Shown: positions 51,001 to 59,108 of the stretch, one piece after another | How the letters are laid out: each line of letters starts with the position of its first letter | How positions within the stretch are numbered: position 1 is the stretch's first letter | NCBI GenBank assembly: GCA_900549715.1 | Contig: URPK01000004.1 | Location: 1-64,000 of the forward strand | Direction: 5' to 3' | Origin: an uncultured Collinsella sp. | GTDB taxonomy: Bacteria > Actinomycetota > Coriobacteriia > Coriobacteriales > Coriobacteriaceae | Length of the DNA: 64,000 nucleotides | Made by a program: the position numbers and the translations under genes | Notes under the pieces: model-generated | The model's input: only the letters and a program-made list of their open reading frames with translations | The model's database searches: none | Told to the model about the DNA's origin: nothing

Positions 51001-51383
51001 GTGGGACGGTTCTCGCGGTGCTTGTAGACGGTGACCTGGAACGACGGCACTTCGGCGTAGTCGTAGGTTACGCCCTCGCCGCCGGTGCGACCTTGCGGCG
51101 CGCCTAGGCGAACCTCGGGCTGGCCCTCGATATTGCAGATAAAGCTGTACCAGATAAGACAGGGCTCGGTGCACTCAAGCTCTGCAGTAAATATGCCGTC
51201 GCCCTCGTGCGTCATGGGATACAGAGACTCACCGATTTCATCGACCCAGGTGCGCAGCGTAAGCGTTGCCTGGTTGGGGTCGGCATCCTCCAAAATCACC
51301 GAGAGTGCAACGGAAGTTCCAGTGGTCACAGCGCCAAACGGAGTGCGAAACTGCGGCAGGCGGCTGTTGTGAATCAATCTCAT
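48087..51383 (-). CDS. GH13 alpha-glucan hydrolase fused to GH77 4-alpha-glucanotransferase
   Basis: A 1098-residue two-enzyme protein. Residues about 1-640 are a GH13 amylase/neopullulanase: an N-terminal beta domain, DGVFNHTG (region I), GWRLDVADEL with the nucleophile aspartate, LLGEVWED with the acid/base glutamate, and LLSSHDRPR. From about residue 648 a MalQ-type domain begins: GVVCHITSVPT, LPVNPTDFFRSPYAG, RVRLDHFLGFHSYF with its nucleophile, IAEDLGYLTPGV with the acid/base, and THDTSTLAGW. No signal peptide is seen, so it acts in the cytoplasm. It lies downstream of the glycogen operon and would trim and rearrange linear dextrins released by GlgP or imported maltodextrins. Confidence 0.92.
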   Translation of the reverse strand: MRLIHNSRLPQFRTPFGAVTTGTSVALSVILEDADPNQATLTLRTWVDEIGESLYPMTHEGDGIFTAELECTEPCLIWYSFICNIEGQPEVRLGAPQGRTGGEGVTYDYAEVPSFQVTVYKHRENRPTWYERGMVYQIFPDRYARDENWRERTLAEVEKPRNGIQRRMVEDWNEPPVYERAEDGSIKTWDFYGGSLKGIQNDLPRIAELGFTAIYLNPIFEAASNHRYDTADYTKIDPILGTEQDFTELCQAAEKLGISIILDGVFNHTGDDSIYFNRYGNYPGVGAWQSEDSPWRDAFYFHEDGSYDCWWGVGNMPAINESSELVRERLLGKDGVIRKWLRAGAHGWRLDVADELSDDFLAEIKKAVLAEKPDALLLGEVWEDASNKISYGHLRRYLQGSELDSAMDYPFRDMVIDFLMGYKNAYQAAEEIETLRENYPREALSCALNLLSSHDRPRIISVLGGGPDESQLPECERSKWRLDENSMGLAKSRFWLATLMQMTFPGVPSIYYGDEYGLEGLTDPGNRRTLPTKDQLHDFDTLAIVKNASAVRRALPFMIDGEIKAFALNDEVLAYNRTGRDGESATVIINRSLRNSHRVTIPALDECASDVISGHECEIHNGTVTLDLYPLGSSIIYHHAEQRLQEPLDHGAGVVCHITSVPTDDGKPGTIGAPTRRFIDHLAAMGMRYWQVLPVNPTDFFRSPYAGPSAFAGNIDLLPESHEELAADFETWKARGGEDADPLYTAFKHRNADWLEKYCVYMAVKKYFEGESRHDWPADVARYNEHLIDDKRFHDEAELQAYMQYRFDLAWCELMNYAHKKGIEVIGDIPMYVSDDSADAWSEPENFWLSDTGKAIEISGAPPDNFAPEGQVWGNPTFRWDHMKQNGYSWWMDRLRRAFSLYDRVRLDHFLGFHSYFSIPAGKACAEGRWLAGPGKDLFQTAYDELGPLNFIAEDLGYLTPGVRAMASTCGFPGMDVLEFGDYDVRCGVHPTPGKILYTSTHDTSTLAGWCTRSFAGGDEPSGVEVAAKLMSDALASDAPLVMMPLQDVLGLGDDARMNVPGVATGNWTWQADEADVAAAEGKTAQLLRNTHRFWGEA

Positions 51384-51444
51384 AGTACGGTCCAGTTCTA
51401 TACAGTCATGGCCAACGGGCCATGGGCTAAACGCACAGTACTTA

Positions 51445-51473
51445 AGTATATCGTTGCACTTTAGTTGTATAAA
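51445..51473 (-). promoter_or_regulatory. Candidate promoter of the GH13-GH77 gene
   Basis: On the leftward strand TTTATA (51473-51468) and TATACT (51450-51445) are 17 bases apart, 62 bases before the start codon. TAGTTGTATAAACTA around the -35 box is a small palindrome that might bind a regulator. The -35 is a weak match. Confidence 0.4.
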
Positions 51474-51589
51474 CTACAGCCGCTCATTATCGGCGAACGG
51501 TTGTCCTAGAAAAATCGTTTTACCATCCACATTATCGCGATACTCGAAAACGCCTATGTAGATAGTATTTGTAGCCAAACAAAACAGCT

Positions 51590-51723
51590 CCGGTTTACTA
51601 CGACGAATTGAATGATCTCAACCACAGTCATTTTAGTGATATTAAAACTGCAGGTAGAAGCGTTGCCAATTTCGATGATTACTCGCCGTGGTCGGCCGGA
51701 GCCATTTTGTCGTAGTAAACCGG
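51590..51723. repeat. Non-coding repeat element, copy 2
   Basis: Perfect fifteen-base terminal inverted repeats (51590-51604 CCGGTTTACTACGAC; 51709-51723) flank a 104-base interior with the core AAAACTGCAGGTAGA followed by TTGCC. It matches copy 1 (47569-47709) in layout and core. It fills part of the 430-base gap between the GH13-GH77 gene and glgA; the rest of that gap holds the fusion-gene promoter and the glgA terminator. Confidence 0.7.
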
Positions 51724-51752
51724 CCCTCTTTTTAATGCGGGGTTCAACCAAG

Positions 51753-51781
51753 AAGAGGGCGCCTGCTTGGGGCGCCCTCTT
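51753..51781 (-). terminator. Terminator after glgA
   Basis: A perfect eleven-base stem AAGAGGGCGCC / GGCGCCCTCTT has a seven-base loop, 33 bases after the glgA stop. The T-run is better on the opposite strand (TTTGCG), so it may act in both directions. Confidence 0.75.
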
Positions 51782-51813
51782 TTGCGTTGAGGATTAAGTT
51801 TTAATCGTCAGGA

Positions 51814-54111
51814 TTAGCGGCGCTTGCGGGTGGCAGTTGCCTTGCGGACGGAGGTCTTCTTGGTCGGAGCCTTTTCCTCGGCCGGAGTGGCGGGGGAGAC
51901 CGGAGTCTCCTTGGCAGGCTCGGGCTTAGCCTCTGCCTTCGGTGCGGCCTTGACCTCAGCGGCCTTCGGCGTCGGCTTGGCCTTTACCTCGGCCTTGGGC
52001 TCCTCTTTGGCAGCAGCGGGCTTAGTCTCTGCTTTGGGAGTTGCGGTCTTTGCCATGGTCTTCTTGGCTGTCGTCGTGCGCTTGCGCGAGGTGGTCTTGG
52101 CGGCAGGCTTGGCCTCGACGGTTGCCTCCGCCTTGGACTCGGCAGGCGTCTCCTCGACCTTGGCGGCCGGCTTTGCGGCAGCCTTCGTTGCAGTGGCCTT
52201 GGTAGCTGTAGCTTTCTTGGTGGCAGGGGTCTTGGTTGTGCTCTTGGACGCGGTCGTCTTCTTGGCGGCGGTCTTGGCCGGAGCCTTTGCCGCGGGCTTA
52301 ACCTCGGCTGCAGCGGTCTCGGCCTTTACCTCGGGAACGACCTCGGCCTCGGCGGCCTTCTTGACAGCTGCGGTGGTGCGCTTGCGCGTGGTCGCTGCCT
52401 TGGCGGTAGTTGCCTTGGCAGTGGTGGTCTTGCTCGCAGCGGCCTTTGTTGTCGTGGCCTTTTTAGTCGTCGTCTTACGAGTCGTGGTCTTCTTTGCCGC
52501 AGGCTTCGCAGCCGGCTTCTCCTCAGCCTTGGGCTCCTCAGCAGCAGCGGGCGCCTCAACAACCGACTCGGCCTTGGGCTCGGGCTCGGCCTCAACTTTC
52601 TCAGCCACAACCACAGGCTCGTCGACAACAGCCGCCGGCCGCTCAATCTCCGGATGCATAAAGAAGTACAGGTCCAGATACTTGTCAGCCGAGCGCGTCC
52701 AGCTAAAGTCCTGGCTCATGGCCTGCGTGACCAGCTGGTTCCAAGCGTCGCGGTTATCCCAGAACAGGCGCGCCGCGCGGAACACCGCGTCGCCCATCTC
52801 GTCGCCGTTAAAGTTGCTAAACGAGAAGCCCGTGCCCTCGCCGGTAAACTCGTTGTACGGCTGCACGGTGTCCTTCAGGCCGCCGGTCTCGCGCACGATG
52901 GGCAGGGTGCCATAGCGCATGGCGATAATCTGCGACAGGCCACAGGGCTCAAACTTCGAAGGCATCAGGAACATGTCGGCGGCGGCATACATGCGCTGCG
53001 ACAGCGCCGGATCGAACTCGATGCGCGCGGCCATGGTGCCGGGGTACTTGTCCTGGAAGTAGCGCAGACCGTCCTCGTAGTCGCGGTCGCCGGTACCCAG
53101 CACGGCCACCTGCACGCCGCCGGCCAGGATGCGGTCGAGTGCGTACATGACCAGGTCCATGCCCTTTTGGCGCGTCAGGCGCGTGACCATCACCATGAGC
53201 GGACGGTCGTCGCGAACCTCGAGCCCCAGCTCTTCCTGCAGCTTGGCCTTGCACACGGCCTTGCCGGAACGGTCCTCGACGGTGTAGTTGGCGGCAATGC
53301 GCTTGTCGGTCGCCGGGTCAAAGCCCGCCACGTCAATGCCGTTCAAAATGCCCTGCAGCGCATAGGAGCGCTCGCGCAGAACGCCGTCCAGGCCCTCGCC
53401 AAACTCGGGCGTCTGGATCTCGTTGGCATAGGTGGGGCTCACCGTGGTGATGGCATCGGCATAGCGCAGCGCGCCCAGCATGTAGTTGATGCTGCAGGCA
53501 TCGCAACGCAGCTGCGAGGCGGCCGCCGGAATATGCGCCACACCCAGAATGTCCTCCATCACGGTGTCGCTGAACTGGCCCTGGAACGCCACGTTGTGGA
53601 TCGAGAACACGGTCTTGACACGGTCGTACAGCGGCAGGCCCTGGTAGAACTCGCGCAAGAACACGGGCGCCAGTGCCGTCTGCCAGTCATTGCAGTGGAG
53701 GATGTCACACTCAAAGCCGGCCGGCAGGTGCTGCAGGCTCTCGGTGATGGCCTTGGAGAAGAATGCAAAGCGCTCGCCGTCATCAAAGAAGCCGTACGGA
53801 TAGTCGCGCGCAAAGTAACGCTCGTTGTCCACGAACATATAGGTGACGCCGTCGTGCTCGAGCTTCTCGAGTCCGCAGTACTCATTGCGCCAGCCCAGGC
53901 TCACGTAAAAGTCGGAGAAGTGCTCCATCTGCGCCTTGTACTCGTCCTTGATGGTGGCGTACTTGGGCACCATGACGATGACCTCGGCGCCGGCGCGCAC
54001 AAGCGCCGCAGGCAGCGAGCCCGCCACGTCGCCCAGGCCACCGGTCTTCACAAACGGTGCGCACTCGGCCGAGGCAAACATGATCTGCATCTTTTTGCTG
54101 GAATCTGCCAT
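51814..54111 (-). CDS. glgA: Glycogen synthase with long histone-H1-like C-terminal tail
   Basis: GlgA extends glycogen from ADP-glucose. Residues about 1-485 of the 765 form a complete GT5 enzyme: FASAECAPFVKTGGLGDVAG (the KxGGL ADP-glucose site), HNVAFQG, VTRLTRQKGMDLVM, and MPSKFEPCGLSQIIAMRYG with the ExPCGL-type motif. A tail of about 275 residues follows, almost wholly lysine, alanine, threonine, proline and glutamate, with many KKTTTRKT/ATKAT/KPAAK blocks like bacterial histone-H1-like proteins. Normal GlgA is about 480 residues. ATG 54123 lacks a ribosome site; GGGAGA before ATG 54111 fixes the start. It is the last gene of the glg run. Confidence 0.94.
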   Translation of the reverse strand: MADSSKKMQIMFASAECAPFVKTGGLGDVAGSLPAALVRAGAEVIVMVPKYATIKDEYKAQMEHFSDFYVSLGWRNEYCGLEKLEHDGVTYMFVDNERYFARDYPYGFFDDGERFAFFSKAITESLQHLPAGFECDILHCNDWQTALAPVFLREFYQGLPLYDRVKTVFSIHNVAFQGQFSDTVMEDILGVAHIPAAASQLRCDACSINYMLGALRYADAITTVSPTYANEIQTPEFGEGLDGVLRERSYALQGILNGIDVAGFDPATDKRIAANYTVEDRSGKAVCKAKLQEELGLEVRDDRPLMVMVTRLTRQKGMDLVMYALDRILAGGVQVAVLGTGDRDYEDGLRYFQDKYPGTMAARIEFDPALSQRMYAAADMFLMPSKFEPCGLSQIIAMRYGTLPIVRETGGLKDTVQPYNEFTGEGTGFSFSNFNGDEMGDAVFRAARLFWDNRDAWNQLVTQAMSQDFSWTRSADKYLDLYFFMHPEIERPAAVVDEPVVVAEKVEAEPEPKAESVVEAPAAAEEPKAEEKPAAKPAAKKTTTRKTTTKKATTTKAAASKTTTAKATTAKAATTRKRTTAAVKKAAEAEVVPEVKAETAAAEVKPAAKAPAKTAAKKTTASKSTTKTPATKKATATKATATKAAAKPAAKVEETPAESKAEATVEAKPAAKTTSRKRTTTAKKTMAKTATPKAETKPAAAKEEPKAEVKAKPTPKAAEVKAAPKAEAKPEPAKETPVSPATPAEEKAPTKKTSVRKATATRKRR

Positions 54112-54134
54112 ATTGTCTCCCATGTTGCAATTCG

Positions 54135-54170
54135 AGAATAGCCGCCTGGCACAAACCGGGCGGCTATTCT
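54135..54170 (-). other. Hairpin between glgD and glgA
   Basis: A twelve-base perfect stem AGAATAGCCGCC / GGCGGCTATTCT lies in the 90-base gap. It has no U-tract; it may attenuate or stabilise the transcript. Confidence 0.65.
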
Positions 54171-54201
54171 ACATGTTACGAGCGATGTTGCGGTGCCAAC
54201 G

Positions 54202-55329
54202 TTAACGTACGATGGTGGTGTCGCAAGTTAACGGAGCCTTGCCCAGCACCAGGATGTTCTCGGGCGTGCCGCGAAGCTCGGTGTTGGTGGGAACCACGTT
54301 GTTTTTGTCCAGAATGGCGTTCTCAACGCGGGCGCCGCTCTTGATGATGCAGCTCTGGTTGATGATCGAATTGGTGACCGAAGCGCCTTCCTCGACCACA
54401 ACGCCGCGCGACAGGATCGAGTTGCGCACGGTGCCCTTGATGATGCAGCCGGCCGAGATGATCGAGTTGCACGCGTGGCTGCCGGTCGCATAGCGCGAAG
54501 GCGGCACGTCGTGAGCCTTGGTCAGGATCGGGCGCTCGGGGTCAAAGAGCTGGTCGGCCACGGTCTGGTCGAGCAGGTCCATGCTACGGCGATACAGCGA
54601 CTTCTCGCTAAACACGCCCACGACCTCGCCCTTGTACTCGTAGCTGCACACGTCGATGTTGCCAAAGTCGCCCTGGAGTGCCTCGAGCAGGTCCAGATAG
54701 TCGGCGGCCTGGTAGTGGTCGATGATCTCGAGGAGCGTCTCGCGGTTGACGATGCAGCAGTCCATGGAGGCGTTGTCGCCGTACGCGACGCCGGCGCTCA
54801 CGCCCGTCAGGCGGCCGTTCTCGTTAATCTCGAGTTTGGTCTCGTCCTCGACATTGCGCGTGGCCTTGCAGTACACCACGGTCATCTGGGCACCGGAGTT
54901 CTCGTGCGCTTCGATGATGGTGTTGAGGTCCATGTTAAAGATGATGTTGGTGCCCATCATCACGACATAGGGATTCTCCGAGCGCTGGAACAGCGTCTTG
55001 TTGGAGATGATGTCGCGCAGCAGGAAGCGCATGCCGCCCTTGGTGGTGCCATACGCGTTGCCGGGCACCATGAACAGGCCGCCCTTCTTGCGGTCCAGGC
55101 CCCAGTCCTTACCCGAGCCCACATGGTCGATCAGCGAGCGGTAGTTACCCGGCATGACGACGCCGACGGTCTTAATGCCGGCATTCATCATGTTGGACAG
55201 CGGGAAGTCGATCAGGCGGTAGCGGCCCAAAAACGGAACGGACGCGATGGGGCGGTCCTTGAGCAGGACGCTGCCGTAGGTCGAAGAGTAGTTAGCGGTG
55301 ATATAACCGATGGCCTTGCGATTGATCAT
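54202..55329 (-). CDS. glgD: GlgD, glucose-1-phosphate adenylyltransferase-like subunit
   Basis: The 375-residue protein resembles GlgC but is of the GlgD type, the partner subunit known from Firmicutes that raises activity of GlgC and has little or no catalysis. It starts INRKAIGYITANYSSTYGSVLL, lacking the GlgC glycine-rich GGxGxRL nucleotide loop, and keeps LIDFPLSNMMNAGI and GSGKDWGLDRKKGG. The C-terminal third has left-handed beta-helix hexapeptide repeats. GGGGGA precedes ATG 55329, four bases after the glgC stop, so the two are translated together. Confidence 0.92.
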   Translation of the reverse strand: MINRKAIGYITANYSSTYGSVLLKDRPIASVPFLGRYRLIDFPLSNMMNAGIKTVGVVMPGNYRSLIDHVGSGKDWGLDRKKGGLFMVPGNAYGTTKGGMRFLLRDIISNKTLFQRSENPYVVMMGTNIIFNMDLNTIIEAHENSGAQMTVVYCKATRNVEDETKLEINENGRLTGVSAGVAYGDNASMDCCIVNRETLLEIIDHYQAADYLDLLEALQGDFGNIDVCSYEYKGEVVGVFSEKSLYRRSMDLLDQTVADQLFDPERPILTKAHDVPPSRYATGSHACNSIISAGCIIKGTVRNSILSRGVVVEEGASVTNSIINQSCIIKSGARVENAILDKNNVVPTNTELRGTPENILVLGKAPLTCDTTIVR

Positions 55330-55333
55330 CGGA

Positions 55334-56482
55334 TCATTCCCCCTTCCCGATAACGACGTCATTTCCAACGACGGCCGTATCCTTGGTGGTATCGACAGAG
55401 CCGAGCTTCACGCCCTCTTCGACCGTGGAGTTCTCGCCCAAAATAGCGCGGCAGATGTGCGCGCCGCTCTTAACGTGCGCACCCGGCAGCAGCACGGAGT
55501 CCTCGACCACGGCGCGCTCCTCGATGATGACATCGGTCGAAAGGATCGAGTGGCGAGCGGTGCCGTAGATCTTGCAGCCGTTGGAGACCAGGCAGTCGTC
55601 CAGGCGGCCGTCAGGGCCAATGTAGTGCGGCGGACGCGTGGTGATGTTGGACATGATGGGGAAGTTCTTGTCGAACAGATCGAACTCGGGGTTGTTACCC
55701 AGCAGGTCCATCGAGGTCTCATGGAAGCTGGCGATGGTGCCAACATCCTTCCAGAAGCCGTGGAACTCGTAGCTGTACAGGCGCTTGTTCTCACCGAGCA
55801 GCTTGGGGATGATGTCCTTGCCAAAGTCGTGGCTCGAGCGCTGGTCCAGAGCGTCCTCCTCGAGCGCCTCGATCAGCACGTCGGCTGAGAAGATGTAGAT
55901 GCCCATGGACGCGAGGTTCGAATCGGGCTTCTCGGGCTTCTCGGTGAACTTGGTGATGCGGCCGTCTTCGGGGTCGGTGGTCAGGATGCCAAAGCGGCTG
56001 GCCTCCTCCCACGGCACGGGCATAACGCTCACCGTGAGGTCGGCGTTGTTCTCAATGTGCGTCTTGAGCATCTTGCGGTAGTCCATGCGATACAGGTGAT
56101 CGCCCGAAAGAATCAGGACGTACTTGGGGTCGTTGGCCTTGATGTAGTCGAGGTTCTGCGTAATGGCGTCGGCCGTGCCCGCATACCAGGCGCCGCCGGT
56201 CTGCGTCTCGTACGGCGGCAGGATCGACACGCCGCCGTCGCGGCTGTCCAGATCCCACGCCTCGCCGGAGCCCACGTAGGCATGCAGCAGGTAGGGGCGG
56301 TACTGCGTCAGAACGCCCACCGTGTCGATGCCCGAGTTGGAGCAGTTGGACAGCGAAAAGTCGATAATGCGGAACTTGCCACCAAAGCTAACCGCCGGCT
56401 TGGCAATCTTTTGGGTGAGTGCCCCCAATCGGCTGCCCTGTCCTCCTGCGAGGAGCATCGCGATGCATTCTTTCTTACTCAT
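55334..56482 (-). CDS. glgC: Glucose-1-phosphate adenylyltransferase
   Basis: GlgC makes ADP-glucose for glycogen synthesis. The 382-residue protein shows the nucleotide loop LLAGGQGSRLGALT, KPAVSFGGKFRIIDFSLSNC, GTADAITQNLDYI, and LSGDHLYRMDY with the metal-site aspartate, then a hexapeptide beta-helix C-terminus. GAAGGAG precedes the ATG. It is paired with glgD and follows glgP. Confidence 0.96.
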   Translation of the reverse strand: MSKKECIAMLLAGGQGSRLGALTQKIAKPAVSFGGKFRIIDFSLSNCSNSGIDTVGVLTQYRPYLLHAYVGSGEAWDLDSRDGGVSILPPYETQTGGAWYAGTADAITQNLDYIKANDPKYVLILSGDHLYRMDYRKMLKTHIENNADLTVSVMPVPWEEASRFGILTTDPEDGRITKFTEKPEKPDSNLASMGIYIFSADVLIEALEEDALDQRSSHDFGKDIIPKLLGENKRLYSYEFHGFWKDVGTIASFHETSMDLLGNNPEFDLFDKNFPIMSNITTRPPHYIGPDGRLDDCLVSNGCKIYGTARHSILSTDVIIEERAVVEDSVLLPGAHVKSGAHICRAILGENSTVEEGVKLGSVDTTKDTAVVGNDVVIGKGE

Positions 56483-56522
56483 CGATTTCTCCTTCTGTCA
56501 TCGATGTTCCTAAACCCATTTG

Positions 56523-56553
56523 CGACGGGCGCGGCGCTCGGTCGCGCCCGTCG
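56523..56553 (-). other. Hairpin between glgP and glgC
   Basis: A perfect eleven-base stem CGACGGGCGCG / CGCGCCCGTCG has a nine-base loop in the 106-base gap. No U-tract follows, so it may tune the ratio of breakdown to synthesis transcripts. Confidence 0.7.
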
Positions 56554-56588
56554 AATAATGCCGTGCGGCAAAGGGAGCTCGCGCGCCT

Positions 56589-59015
56589 TTACGCGTGCCA
56601 GATCTCGTCGCGGTACTCGCGAATAGTGCGGTCGCTCGAGAACCAGCCGCTCGAGGCGGTGTTGAGCAGGGCCTTGCGGTTCCAGGTCTCCTGGTCGCCG
56701 TAGCTGTTCGTGAGCTTCTCCCAGGCGTCGACGTAGCTGCGGAAGTCTGCCATGACCAGGTCGGGGTCGTTGTTGTTCATGAGCTCGTTGTAGATGCTCT
56801 CGAAGTTGCCCGAAAGACCCGCAAAGGTGTTGCCCTTGAGCTCGTCCATCACGCGGCCCAGACGCTCGCGGTCGCCGTTGAGGGTATCCCACGCAAAGTA
56901 GCTGTTTGATGCCCAGAGCTGCTCGACCTCGGGGGCGGTCAGGCCAAAGATGGCCTCGTTCTCGCGGCCGGCCAGGTCGGCGATCTCGATGTTTGCGCCA
57001 TCGAGGGTGCCCAGCGTAATGGCGCCGTTCATCATGAGCTTCATGTTGGACGTGCCCGAGGCCTCCTTGCCGGCCGTGGAGATCTGCTCCGAGATCTCGG
57101 CGGCGGGGTAGATGAGCTGGGCGTTGCTCACGCGGAAGTTGGGGATAAAGCAGACCTTCATGACCTCGTTCACGCGGGCGTCGTTGTTGATGACGTCGGC
57201 CACGGAGTTAATGAGGCGGATGGTCTCCTTGGCAAAGGTGTAGCTCGAGGCAGCCTTGCCGCTAAAGATGAAGGTCGTCGGCATCACGTGGAAGTTGGGA
57301 TCGGCGATGCGACGGTTGTAGATGTCCATCACCTTCATGATGTTCATGAGCTGGCGCTTATAGGCGTGGAAGCGCTTTACCTGGACATCGAAGACGGTGT
57401 TGGGGTCGATGACCAGACCGGTCTCGGCCTTAACGTAGGCGGCCAGACGCTCCTTGTTGGCGCGCTTGGAGGCACCCACGGCCTTCAGGAACTCGGTGTC
57501 GTCCTTAAACTCCTTGAGTTTCTCAAGCTCAAAGGCGTCTTTGAGCCAGCCATCGCCAATGGCCTCGGTCACGAGCTTGGCGTAGGTGGGGTTGGCCTCG
57601 GCAAAGAAGCGACGGTGCGAGATGCCGTTGGTCTTGTTGTTGAACTTCTCGGGCGTCAGGGCATAGAAGTCCTTGAGCACGATGTTCTTGATGATGTCGG
57701 AATGGATCTTGGCCACGCCGTTGACGCTGTGGCTGCAGATCACAGACAGGTTGGCCATGCGAATCTCGCCGTCCCACAGGATGGCGGTCTGGCGCAGACG
57801 CTCCTGCCAGCCCTCCTTCGTGGTGTCGAACGACTCGTGCCAACGACGGCTGATCTCGTCGATGATCTGGTACACGCGGGGGAGGAGCTTGGAGAACGTG
57901 CCGATAGGCCACTTCTCCAAGGCCTCGGGCAGGATGGTGTGGTTGGTGTAGCTCACGACCTGCGTCACGATGTTCCAGGCGTCATCCCACTCGAGCTTCT
58001 TCTCGTCGATGAGGATACGCATGAGCTCGGGGCCGCACATGGCGGGGTGGGTATCGTTGGTGTGGATGGCCACAAACTGCGGCAGCAGCTCCCAGTTTTC
58101 GCCGTGCTCCTTCTCAAAGGTGTCGAGCAGGCTGTAGATGCCGGCCGAGACAAACAGGTACTCCTGCTTCAGGCGCAGCAGACGGCCGTGCTCGCCGGCG
58201 TCGTTGGGGTAGAGGATGGCGCTGATGGCCTCGGCCTCGGCGCGCTCGGCATCGGCCAGGGCATAGTCGCCGCGGTTGAAGGCCTCCAGATCAAAGTGCT
58301 CCTCGACCGGCTCAGCGGCCCAGACGCGCAGCTTGTTGACGGTCTCGCCGGCATAGCCCACCACGGGGATGTCGTAGGGGACGGCCAGGATGTCCTGCGT
58401 GTCCACCGTGCGGTAGAACGTGCGGCCGTTCTCCTCAAAGCCCTCGACGCGGCCACCAAACTTAATGGTCACGGCCTTATCCTGACGACGGACCTCCCAG
58501 GGATAGCCGTGGGTGAGCCACTCGTCGGTGGTCTCGACCTGGCTGCCGTTGACAATCTCCTGCTTAAACAGGCCGTAGCGGTAGCGCATGCCGTTGCCGT
58601 AGCCGGCAATGCCCTCGGCTGCCATGGAATCCAGGAAGCATGCGGCCAGACGGCCCAGGCCACCGTTGCCCAGCGCCGGATCGGGCTCCTGGTTCTCGAT
58701 GACGGACAGGTCGAAGCCCATGTCATCGAGCGCCTCGGCGACCATGTCGCGCACGCCAAAGTTGAGCAGGTAGTTGTCGAGCAGGCGGCCGATCAAAAAC
58801 TCGATCGAGAAGTAGTACACGCGCTTTTTGCCCTCAGATACCGCACGGGCGTCGCTCTTGGTGGCAACGGTGCGTGCCTTCTCGGCCACGAGCTTGGCTA
58901 GGGCATTAAAGCGGTCCAGGTCGCTGGCGGCCTCGACGCTCTTGCCGCTAATGCTCATGACGGCATCGCGATAGAGCTCGGTAAACTCCTGCTTGTTGTC
59001 GAAGATCTTATTCAT
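56589..59015 (-). CDS. glgP: Glycogen/alpha-glucan phosphorylase
   Basis: GlgP releases glucose-1-phosphate from glycogen ends. The 808-residue protein has the family hallmarks: EFLIGRLLDNYLLN, GNGGLGRLAACFLDSMA, HTNDTHPAMCGPELMRIL, VQVKRFHAYKRQLMN, and the pyridoxal-phosphate lysine segment KEASGTSNMKLMMNGAITLG. Length is as usual. AAAGGA lies before ATG 59015. It stands between glgB and glgC, so synthesis and breakdown genes are in one run. Confidence 0.96.
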   Translation of the reverse strand: MNKIFDNKQEFTELYRDAVMSISGKSVEAASDLDRFNALAKLVAEKARTVATKSDARAVSEGKKRVYYFSIEFLIGRLLDNYLLNFGVRDMVAEALDDMGFDLSVIENQEPDPALGNGGLGRLAACFLDSMAAEGIAGYGNGMRYRYGLFKQEIVNGSQVETTDEWLTHGYPWEVRRQDKAVTIKFGGRVEGFEENGRTFYRTVDTQDILAVPYDIPVVGYAGETVNKLRVWAAEPVEEHFDLEAFNRGDYALADAERAEAEAISAILYPNDAGEHGRLLRLKQEYLFVSAGIYSLLDTFEKEHGENWELLPQFVAIHTNDTHPAMCGPELMRILIDEKKLEWDDAWNIVTQVVSYTNHTILPEALEKWPIGTFSKLLPRVYQIIDEISRRWHESFDTTKEGWQERLRQTAILWDGEIRMANLSVICSHSVNGVAKIHSDIIKNIVLKDFYALTPEKFNNKTNGISHRRFFAEANPTYAKLVTEAIGDGWLKDAFELEKLKEFKDDTEFLKAVGASKRANKERLAAYVKAETGLVIDPNTVFDVQVKRFHAYKRQLMNIMKVMDIYNRRIADPNFHVMPTTFIFSGKAASSYTFAKETIRLINSVADVINNDARVNEVMKVCFIPNFRVSNAQLIYPAAEISEQISTAGKEASGTSNMKLMMNGAITLGTLDGANIEIADLAGRENEAIFGLTAPEVEQLWASNSYFAWDTLNGDRERLGRVMDELKGNTFAGLSGNFESIYNELMNNNDPDLVMADFRSYVDAWEKLTNSYGDQETWNRKALLNTASSGWFSSDRTIREYRDEIWHA

Positions 59016-59108
59016 ACGTTCCTTTCCCCCGGGAGTTGCTCCCCAGAACGGTTATGACATGTATCCTACGCCCCCGCGGGGCGGTTAATGACACGTGTAA
59101 CGACTTTG

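Noticed and set aside
57288..58901. Long open frame antisense to glgP
   Set aside because: Mirror effect of GC-rich codons in an unquestionable phosphorylase gene; no ribosome site and no recognisable motifs.
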